Shown: in pieces, positions 57,885 to 64,000 of the stretch
Layout: each line of letters opens with the position of its first letter
Numbering within the stretch: the stretch's first letter is position 1
Assembly: GCA_904846145.1 (NCBI GenBank)
Contig: CAJGZL010000001.1
Coordinates: forward strand, 930,001 to 994,000
DNA: 64,000 nucleotides
Direction of reading: 5' to 3'
Origin: Psychrobacter immobilis
GTDB lineage: Bacteria; Pseudomonadota; Gammaproteobacteria; Pseudomonadales; Moraxellaceae
The notes under the pieces: generated by a model
What the model was told of the DNA's origin: nothing
The model's input: only the letters and a program-made list of their open reading frames with translations
Database searches by the model: none
Position numbers and translations under genes: made by a program

Positions 57885-58583
57885 ATGTTAGAAGTTAATG
57901 CTATAAATCAATATTACGGTGGTAGTCACATTTTACGGGACGTCACTCTTACCGCGCCTGTAGGTGAATGTAGCGTCGTACTGGGCCGTAATGGGGTCGG
58001 TAAAACTACTTTACTCAAATGCTTGATGGGTATTTTACCTATTAAATCGGGGGAGATTTTATTAGACGGTAAGGATATTAGTAAGATGACGCCTGAACAG
58101 CGCGTGCGCGCAGGACTCGCTTATGTGCCGCAAGGACGCGATATCTTTTCTACCTTAAGCGTTGAAGAAAACATCCTCATTGGCATGGCAAAATTCTCTC
58201 AGGGTAAGGCAAGTAAAGTACCCAAACATTTATACGATATATTTCCGGTACTCGATGAGATGAAGCATCGCCGTGGCGGCGATCTATCAGGCGGTCAGCA
58301 GCAGCAGCTGGCTATTGCAAGAGCACTGGCATCTGAGCCGTCAGTACTAATCTTGGATGAGCCTACTGAGGGTATCCAGCCCTCCATTATCAAAGATATC
58401 GGTAGAGTCATTCGTAGTCTTGCCAATAAAGGCGATATGGCAATTGTTTTGGTTGAGCAATTTTATGAGTTTGCAGAAGAGCTTGCTGATAACTATACTG
58501 TGCTCTCTCGCGGGCAGGTGGTTGCTCAAGGAGCAGGTCACGTCATGGCTGAGAATAACATCCAAGAATTGGTGGCCATATAA
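57885..58583 (+). CDS. urtE: Urea ABC transporter ATP-binding protein UrtE
   Basis: 232 residues, normal length. MLEVNAINQYYGGSHILRDV at the N-terminus, Walker A GRNGVGKTT, AYVPQGRDIFSTLSVEENI, signature LSGGQQQQLAIAR, Walker B VLILDEPTEGIQPSII. The QYYGGSHILRDV start and length are those of UrtE rather than LivF. It is the second ATPase of the urea importer. Ribosome binding bases (GCAGGTG) precede the ATG. Confidence 0.95.
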   Translation: MLEVNAINQYYGGSHILRDVTLTAPVGECSVVLGRNGVGKTTLLKCLMGILPIKSGEILLDGKDISKMTPEQRVRAGLAYVPQGRDIFSTLSVEENILIGMAKFSQGKASKVPKHLYDIFPVLDEMKHRRGGDLSGGQQQQLAIARALASEPSVLILDEPTEGIQPSIIKDIGRVIRSLANKGDMAIVLVEQFYEFAEELADNYTVLSRGQVVAQGAGHVMAENNIQELVAI

Positions 58584-58645
58584 TTAGCAGCCGCAGCCTA
58601 TTCAATTGAGCATTGAGAAGGTAATATATTCTATATTTTTATGAG

Positions 58646-58679
58646 CTGTGATAGTCAAACCTAAGTTTGATTATCACAG
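58646..58679 (+). other. Strong hairpin between urtE and ureD
   Basis: CTGTGATAGTCAAAC and GTTTGATTATCACAG form 15 pairs (one G-T wobble) with a 4-base loop. There is no T tract after it on plus, so it is unlikely to be a simple terminator. It ends 23 bases before the ureD start. Confidence 0.6.
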
Positions 58680-58702
58680 TATAGCCTCAAGGATATTATA
58701 TT

Positions 58703-59632
58703 TTGACTTGGCAATCTTCGCTACAGCTGCATTTTGACTGCGCCTCTCATACGAAAAAAACTCGACTGTTTCATCGTGCTCATACGGGTGCTTTAGTGGT
58801 ACAGCGCGCGCTGTATCCTGAGCCTGATGGCCAAGAGGGGATTTGCCATATTTACGTGTTGTACCCGCCCGCTGGTATTGCCGATGATGACCGCTTAACC
58901 TTAGACTTTACTCTCAAGCCTAATAGTCACGCTGTAATCACGACTCCTGGAGCGGGCAAATGGTATGGTCAAAGAAAGTCTCTACGGCACTATGTATCTT
59001 CTGAATCTTCTGAATCCTCAAAGTTTATTAGCGCAGAACAACATATCGACGCGCGCCTTGCTGACCATGCTATTCTTGAATGGCTCCCTCAAGAAAGCAT
59101 CTATTACGATCACTCTGTCTCTTGCGCCAATAATCGCTTTTATTTAGCTAAGAGCGCCAGTTTGTTAACTTGGGATATTGCTGTGTTCGGGCGTCAAGCG
59201 TATCATGAGGTTTTTGCCAATGGTCATTATGCCAACCGCTTAGAGATATGGCGTGATGATAACTTATTGGTCAGTGAGTACACCTCCCAACAAGCAAATA
59301 CGCGCTGGTTTACCTCACCACTTGGGTTGAACCATCATCATGTGCACGGCTCTTTTTGGGCAATACCCAGCACAGAGGTCATTGCACCAGAGCTACAAGA
59401 TAATCCACTAAAGCTTGGTCAGTATTTAGATACTATTATTGCCGAGATACGTCATCTTATCGATCAGCAGTCGCTACCTATTTACTGTACTCATAACTAT
59501 CAAGGTATTAATTGTCGCTATTTGGGCGCGGAGGTACGGACTTGTTTTGACGCTTTTTATCAAGTTCGCGAGCTGATTAGGTCTAAATGGTACGCGCTTG
59601 AACCCCATCGACCGAGAATTTGGGATACCTAA
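58703..59632 (+). CDS. ureD: Urease accessory protein UreD
   Basis: 309 residues from a TTG start at 58703, with AAGGA about 10 bases upstream; no in-frame ATG exists near the conserved N-terminus. Family features: RTKL-like TRLFHRAHTGALVVQRALYPEPDG, CHIYVLYPPAGIADDD, ITTPGAGKWYGQ and HAILEWLPQESIYYD. UreD recruits the UreF-UreG complex to the apo-urease for nickel delivery. First gene of the ure half of the cluster. Confidence 0.93.
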   Translation: MTWQSSLQLHFDCASHTKKTRLFHRAHTGALVVQRALYPEPDGQEGICHIYVLYPPAGIADDDRLTLDFTLKPNSHAVITTPGAGKWYGQRKSLRHYVSSESSESSKFISAEQHIDARLADHAILEWLPQESIYYDHSVSCANNRFYLAKSASLLTWDIAVFGRQAYHEVFANGHYANRLEIWRDDNLLVSEYTSQQANTRWFTSPLGLNHHHVHGSFWAIPSTEVIAPELQDNPLKLGQYLDTIIAEIRHLIDQQSLPIYCTHNYQGINCRYLGAEVRTCFDAFYQVRELIRSKWYALEPHRPRIWDT

Positions 59633-59766
59633 TATCACCTACTATGCATCTCTATGCATCTCAAGCAATGCGTCACTAAAGCACAATGACACTATTTAGC
59701 ATATCTTTTATAACTATTAAGAACGCTCAATAATTTATAAAGAATGATAATAACCAAGGAGTATCC

Positions 59767-60069
59767 ATGCAATTAAATCCTACAGAAAAAGATAAACTCT
59801 TGCTATTTACAGCAGGCATGGTAGCGGAGCGTCGTAAACATCGCGGCGTCAAGCTGAATTATCCTGAGTCTATCGCTTACATTAGCATGTTACTAATGGA
59901 AGGCGCGCGTGATGGCAAAACCGTGGCTCAGTTAATGAGTGAAGGCGCTACCTACCTATCTGCCGATGATGTCATGGAAGGTATTGCAGAGATGATACAT
60001 GATGTGCAAGTGGAAGCCACTTTTCCCGATGGTACTAAGCTGGTGACGGTACATAACCCCATCGTGTAG
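59767..60069 (+). CDS. ureA: Urease subunit gamma
   Basis: 100 residues starting [23 protein letters not shown], with [14 protein letters not shown] and [13 protein letters not shown], ending [11 protein letters not shown], all standard for UreA. AAGGAG precedes the ATG. It remains a separate gene although beta and alpha are fused downstream. Part of the (UreABC)3 holoenzyme. Confidence 0.98.
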   Translation: MQLNPTEKDKLLLFTAGMVAERRKHRGVKLNYPESIAYISMLLMEGARDGKTVAQLMSEGATYLSADDVMEGIAEMIHDVQVEATFPDGTKLVTVHNPIV

Positions 60070-60144
60070 CTTGCTTGTTTCAAGCTCGTATGAAACGTTA
60101 TTGAACTAAGCTATAGCCATAGACTATTAAGGATAATTAATATC

Positions 60145-62274
60145 ATGATGAAAGCAGGTGAATATAAAATAAAAGCAGGCAATATGGCCTTAAACGCTGA
60201 GCGCTGCGTTCAAACCATAGCAGTCATCAATACCGGCGACCGCCCTATTCAAATCGGTTCTCACTATCACTTTTATGAAGTCAATTCAGCACTAAGCTTT
60301 GATCGAGAGTTGACGCTCGGCTATCGTTTGAACATCATCTCTGGTACGGCAGTACGCTTTGAGCCAGGACAAACACGGGAAGTTGAGCTGGTTGCTATCG
60401 CAGGTCGTCAGCATATCTATGGTTTTGCGGGCAAAGTTATGGGGCCAGCTGAGGTTAAAAACACGACTGCTACTTCACAAAATTCTATCGACAGACGTAT
60501 TCACGCAGAGCATTTTGGTCCTACTACAGGGGATAAATTACGCTTAGCCGATACTCATTTATGGCTTGAAGTTGAGTATGATTTGACTAGCTTCATGGAT
60601 CAGCGTTCTGATGTTCACAAGGTCAGTGTTGGTGAAGAGGTTAAGTTTGGCGGCGGTAAAGTGATCCGTGATGGTATGGGTCAATCGCAGTTACTGGGCG
60701 ATCAAGTTGCCGATACGATCATTACCAATGCCTTAATCGTCGATTATACGGGTATTTATAAAGCTGATGTTGCTATCAAAGAGGGGCGCATTAGTGGCAT
60801 CGGTAAAGCCGGTAATCCTGATATTCAGCCTAATGTGACGCTACCTATTGGCGCAGCGACAGAGATTATCGCAGGAGAAGGTAAAATTCTGACTGCTGGC
60901 GGTATCGATAGCCATATTCATTTTATTGCGCCGCAGCAATGTGAGACGGCATTGATGTCTGGTCTCACCACAATGCTAGGCGGTGGTACGGGACCCGCTG
61001 AGGGTACGCTTGCCACCACTTGTACGCCTGGCGCTTATCATATTCAGAGTATGCTAAAAGCCACTGACTCTATTGCGATGAATATCGGACTATTAGGCAA
61101 AGGCAATGTCAGCTTACCTGCGCCTATTGTCGAGCAAATTGAAGCAGGTGCTATCGGTCTTAAGCTCCATGAAGACTGGGGCTCTACGCCCAAAGCCATT
61201 GATAACTGCCTTAGCGTGGCTGAAGAATACGATGTACAAGTGGCGATTCACACCGATACACTTAATGAGAGCGGCTATTTGGATAGCACTTTAGGCGCGT
61301 TTAAAGACCGCTGTATTCACACCTTTCATACCGAAGGCGCAGGCGGTGGTCATGCTCCAGATATACTAAAAGCCATTGGGGAGACTAACGTGCTACCCTC
61401 GTCCACTAACCCGACGCGCCCGTTCACTATTAACACCATTGATGAGCATCTAGACATGCTCATGGTTTGTCATCATTTGAGCCCCTCTATCGCTGAAGAT
61501 GTCGCTTTTGCAGAGAGCCGTATTCGTAAAGAAACCATCGCCGCTGAAGATATCTTACAAGATATGGGTGCTATCGCTATGATGAGTAGTGATTCGCAAG
61601 CTATGGGACGTGTGGGAGAAGTCATTATTCGCACGTGGCAAACCGCTGATAAGATGAAAGCTCAGCGCGGCCACCTCGCTCCTGATCAATCGGCTAAAAC
61701 TGAGCAGTCCTCTGAAAATATAACCCTAAGCGATGCTGACGCTGATAGCGGTAACGATAATTTTCGTATCAAACGCTATATTGCAAAATACACTATCAAT
61801 CCTGCGATTACTCATGGTATCAGTGATGAGGTAGGTTCTGTTGAAGTCGGCAAATGGGCAGATTTAGTATTATGGTCACCCGCATTTTTTGGGGTAAAAC
61901 CTGATCGTATCATCAAAGGTGGCTTGATAGCCGCAGCGCCTATGGGTGATCCCAATGCCTCTATCTCTACTCCGCAGCCTGTACACTATCGCAGCATGTT
62001 CGGTAGCTTCCCCAAAACTGTGGCGCAAACTTGTATCACCTTTATGTCCAGTGCCGCTATTGATAAGGGCGTTGATAAGCAATTGGGGTTAGAGAAGGTC
62101 ATAAAAGCCGTCCACAATATCCGTCAGATACGCAAGCAAGACATGAAGTTTAATAGCTACTGCCCTGACATGGAGGTCAATCCTGAGACCTATGAAGTCT
62201 ATGCCGATGGCAAACTATTGACCTGCGAGCCTGCCGAGCATTTGCCAATGGCGCAGCGCTACTTTTTATTCTAG
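60145..62274 (+). CDS. ureC: Fused urease beta-alpha subunit (UreB-UreC)
   Basis: 709 residues in one frame. Residues 1 to about 105 are urease beta ([48 protein letters not shown]). A linker of about 20 residues ([14 protein letters not shown]) replaces the usual stop and start. From about 125 the alpha subunit begins at [17 protein letters not shown]. Nickel and catalytic residues are present: His257 and His259 (SHIHF), carbamylated Lys340 (GLKLHEDWG), His369, His395 and Asp483 (SSDSQAMGR), which correspond to 134, 136, 217, 246, 272 and 360 of the Klebsiella alpha subunit. A Ser/Asp-rich insertion of about 15-20 residues lies near 515-535. It hydrolyses urea to ammonia and carbamate. Confidence 0.95.
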   Translation: MMKAGEYKIKAGNMALNAERCVQTIAVINTGDRPIQIGSHYHFYEVNSALSFDRELTLGYRLNIISGTAVRFEPGQTREVELVAIAGRQHIYGFAGKVMGPAEVKNTTATSQNSIDRRIHAEHFGPTTGDKLRLADTHLWLEVEYDLTSFMDQRSDVHKVSVGEEVKFGGGKVIRDGMGQSQLLGDQVADTIITNALIVDYTGIYKADVAIKEGRISGIGKAGNPDIQPNVTLPIGAATEIIAGEGKILTAGGIDSHIHFIAPQQCETALMSGLTTMLGGGTGPAEGTLATTCTPGAYHIQSMLKATDSIAMNIGLLGKGNVSLPAPIVEQIEAGAIGLKLHEDWGSTPKAIDNCLSVAEEYDVQVAIHTDTLNESGYLDSTLGAFKDRCIHTFHTEGAGGGHAPDILKAIGETNVLPSSTNPTRPFTINTIDEHLDMLMVCHHLSPSIAEDVAFAESRIRKETIAAEDILQDMGAIAMMSSDSQAMGRVGEVIIRTWQTADKMKAQRGHLAPDQSAKTEQSSENITLSDADADSGNDNFRIKRYIAKYTINPAITHGISDEVGSVEVGKWADLVLWSPAFFGVKPDRIIKGGLIAAAPMGDPNASISTPQPVHYRSMFGSFPKTVAQTCITFMSSAAIDKGVDKQLGLEKVIKAVHNIRQIRKQDMKFNSYCPDMEVNPETYEVYADGKLLTCEPAEHLPMAQRYFLF

Positions 62275-62348
62275 TTGTTTTTTTATTTTGTTAGAGATAC
62301 AAATACAAAACTTTAAATAAGCTATTTCAACTGACTGTAGACATCTTT

Positions 62349-62900
62349 ATGATAATTTATACCCAACGTCTCGAGACATCAGCTCTTAGTGCTGAACAGC
62401 GAACCATAATTGACAATCAAAAACAGGTAGGCAACTTTTTATATTTAGACTTTGATACTCGCCAGCGCAGCCGATTCAAAGCACAAACTCAGCAGCAAGA
62501 AACCCTTGGTGTGGATCTACCCCGTACGGAAACCATTAAGAATGGCTGTGTGCTAGCAGACTATCAAGGCAACCTAATACAGATTATGGCTGCCAAGCAA
62601 GCCTTAATCGAAGTGACTGCCGATAATAGCTTTGATCTAATGAAGGGCGCTTATCATTTAGGTAACCGTCATGTGCCATTAATGATTGCACCCAAAGCAC
62701 TTTACTTTGAGCCTGACCATGTTTTAGAGGGGATGCTACAGCAACTTGGCCTACATACCCAAGCAGTCCAAGCGCCGTTCGAACCAGAAACGGGTGCCTA
62801 CAAAGGCGATAACGGCGGGCATGCTCATTCTCATGCTCACTCCCATAGTCATCATAGTCATGGTGATAGTCGTCATGACCACACCCACTCTCATGACTAA
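62349..62900 (+). CDS. ureE: Urease accessory protein UreE (nickel metallochaperone)
   Basis: 183 residues. N-terminal peptide-binding domain (RQRSRFKAQTQQQETLGVDLPRTETIKNG), then the metal-binding domain with KGAYHLGNRHVPLMI and PDHVLEGMLQQLGL. The C-terminal 25 residues are a His-rich tail (HAHSHAHSHSHHSHGD and on) typical of nickel-storing UreE. It hands nickel to UreG. Its last 8 bases overlap the ureF start. Confidence 0.95.
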   Translation: MIIYTQRLETSALSAEQRTIIDNQKQVGNFLYLDFDTRQRSRFKAQTQQQETLGVDLPRTETIKNGCVLADYQGNLIQIMAAKQALIEVTADNSFDLMKGAYHLGNRHVPLMIAPKALYFEPDHVLEGMLQQLGLHTQAVQAPFEPETGAYKGDNGGHAHSHAHSHSHHSHGDSRHDHTHSHD

Positions 62901-63672
62901 TCCTGCCAGTACCGCACACGGTATAAATGATGCAAATTATGATGCAGACATAACTGGACGTTTGCTTATGCTAGCCTCAAGTAACTTGCCTATTGGCAGT
63001 TATACCTACTCCCAAGGTGTAGAGTCCGCTATTGAGTCAGGGCTTATTCATGATGAAAGCAGCTGCTTAGCATTTATGAGTGACTATCTGGAGCTCGCAC
63101 TGTGTCGTTATGAGCTACCGCTATTGGCGCTTATGATTGAAGCCCTGACGGTTGATGACGTAGCGCTTGCTGATGCCTTAGGCAAGGATTATCACGCCAG
63201 CCGTGAGAGTAAAGAGTTCGTCTATGAGTCGAGCCAATTGGCACTATCCTTATCCGCATGGCTTGATGAGGTACTTAAGCTTGATGTACCTGATAGCTTG
63301 CTTGCCCACGGCTTTTTGCCACTGTTTGCCCATATTAGCGCGCATTGGCAATTTAAGCCTGAGCAAGCGATGACCACCTACGCCTTTGGTCAAATAGAAA
63401 ATATGGTACTGGCAGCGGTCAAAACCGTACCGCTTGGGCAAATGGCAGGACAGCGAGTTATTTGGCAATTACAGCAGTTGTTAAGCACGCAAGTATATCC
63501 GCTAGCGACCCGCGTCAAGCAAAGCTTTTTGCACCTTCAGGATACGTCTGTGGAAGTCAACATAAAGCTAAATCTACTTTATCAGCAGCTACATATGTCC
63601 GCGAATTTACCAAATTTAGCGATACTCTCTTGTCAGCATGAAAAGCAATACAGCCGATTATTTCGCTCTTAA
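62893..63672 (+). CDS. ureF: Urease accessory protein UreF
   Basis: 259 residues from the ATG at 62893, which overlaps the ureE stop (ATGACTAA); another ATG at 62875 is possible. The longer open frame back to 62746 lies opposite the ureE His repeat and is not family-like. Motifs: LLMLASSNLPIGSYTYSQGVE, SRESKEFVYES and LAHGFLPLFAHISAHW. UreF bridges UreD and UreG and gates GTP-dependent nickel insertion. Translation is probably coupled to ureE. Confidence 0.92.
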   Translation: MTNPASTAHGINDANYDADITGRLLMLASSNLPIGSYTYSQGVESAIESGLIHDESSCLAFMSDYLELALCRYELPLLALMIEALTVDDVALADALGKDYHASRESKEFVYESSQLALSLSAWLDEVLKLDVPDSLLAHGFLPLFAHISAHWQFKPEQAMTTYAFGQIENMVLAAVKTVPLGQMAGQRVIWQLQQLLSTQVYPLATRVKQSFLHLQDTSVEVNIKLNLLYQQLHMSANLPNLAILSCQHEKQYSRLFRS

Positions 63673-63752
63673 ACACTGACACACCTAACTTCTATTGAAC
63701 AATACTTATTGAACTACCGTTATTTAATAACCCTTATCGAGGATATTTATTT

Positions 63753-64000
63753 ATGGCACTGACACCTAAAGTCGAAAACACTCATTCAGATACGACACTA
63801 TCACCTCTACGCTTAGGTATTGGCGGTCCTGTTGGTTCAGGTAAAACAGCATTAACCCTCAGATTATGTCAGCGCTTACGTGATAGCGTCAATATGGCCG
63901 TAGTGACCAATGATATCTATACCAAAGAGGACTCTGAGTTCTTGACCCGTCATGAGGCGATGCCAGCCGAGCGTATTCGCGGTGTTGAAACAGGGGGCTG
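63753..64000 (+). CDS. ureG: Urease accessory GTPase UreG (partial, continues past window)
   Basis: The frame opens at the ATG at 63753, with GAGGAT upstream, and runs off the right edge with 82 complete codons. Visible features are the P-loop [13 protein letters not shown] (about residues 27-39), [17 protein letters not shown], and [13 protein letters not shown], all highly conserved in UreG. It supplies GTP hydrolysis for nickel loading. A short variable N-terminal extension of about 20 residues precedes LRLGIGG. Confidence 0.95.
   Translation, partial: MALTPKVENTHSDTTLSPLRLGIGGPVGSGKTALTLRLCQRLRDSVNMAVVTNDIYTKEDSEFLTRHEAMPAERIRGVETGG

Noticed and set aside
62746-62892. Long N-terminal extension of ureF with a very hydrophobic segment
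   Set aside because: It reads the ureE His-repeat region in another frame; the hydrophobicity is a by-product of CAT/CAC repeats, and the UreF family starts near the ATG at 62893.

Overview
The window is chromosomal DNA of a gammaproteobacterium of the Moraxellaceae, most like Psychrobacter. This is judged from protein character, moderate-to-low GC, and the gene sets present (type IV pilus pilMNOP beside mrcA, ibaG-murA-hisGDC, rsmI/yraN/dolP-like, urt-ure). It is dominated by core genes. Species assignment is inference, since no search could be run.

Layout. 1-2816 (minus): pilP (cut by the window edge), pilO, pilN and pilM of the type IV pilus alignment complex, divergent from mrcA (PBP1A, 3009-5681). 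A DUF6586-like gene follows at 5786-6313, then an intact IS150-group IS3-family element (about 6448-7872). 7921-27330 (minus) is one long translation/transcription block. In transcription order it runs rpsL, rpsG, fusA, tuf, an orphan AT-rich gene between repeats, tRNA-Trp(CCA), secE, nusG, rplK, rplA, L10 leader, rplJ, rplL, rpoB, rpoC. 27676-28884 encodes an EcsC-family protein; fabB and pabB follow on plus. 32408-38214 (minus) holds ibaG, murA, hisG, hisD and a hisC gene fused to a DUF523/TudS-like domain. 38398-42116 (minus) holds an exported protein of unknown function, a secreted alpha/beta hydrolase, a two-BON-domain lipoprotein and yraN; rsmI and a PfkB kinase lie on plus. 44476-47272 (minus) holds an O-acetylhomoserine sulfhydrylase, nfuA and a small membrane protein. 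47436-52148 (plus) holds an alpha/beta hydrolase, then a nicotinamide salvage set (NMN adenylyltransferase-Nudix, nadV, SGNH hydrolase). 52525-64000 (plus) is a complete urea-use cluster: urtABCDE uptake followed by ureD, ureA, a fused ureB-ureC, ureE, ureF and the start of ureG.

How the genes work together. The urt transporter brings in urea. The urease (UreA plus the UreBC fusion) hydrolyses it, with UreD/F/G/E loading nickel. NtrC-like half-sites and a weak sigma-54-like motif precede urtA, suggesting nitrogen control. NadV makes NMN from nicotinamide and the NadM-type enzyme converts it to NAD.

Most notable observations: (1) the IS has landed in the loop of what was the rpoC terminator hairpin, splitting its arms about 1.4 kb apart; (2) histidinol-phosphate aminotransferase is fused in frame to a DUF523 (thiouracil-desulfurase-type) domain with all three cysteines; (3) urease beta and alpha subunits are fused while gamma is separate; (4) the orphan gene between tuf and tRNA-Trp is bracketed by two inverted pairs of GTAG-headed REP-like palindromes, and one of them supplies its stop codon; (5) the str and rif ribosomal clusters are joined through a single tuf gene. 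No CRISPR array, prophage or defence island was seen.
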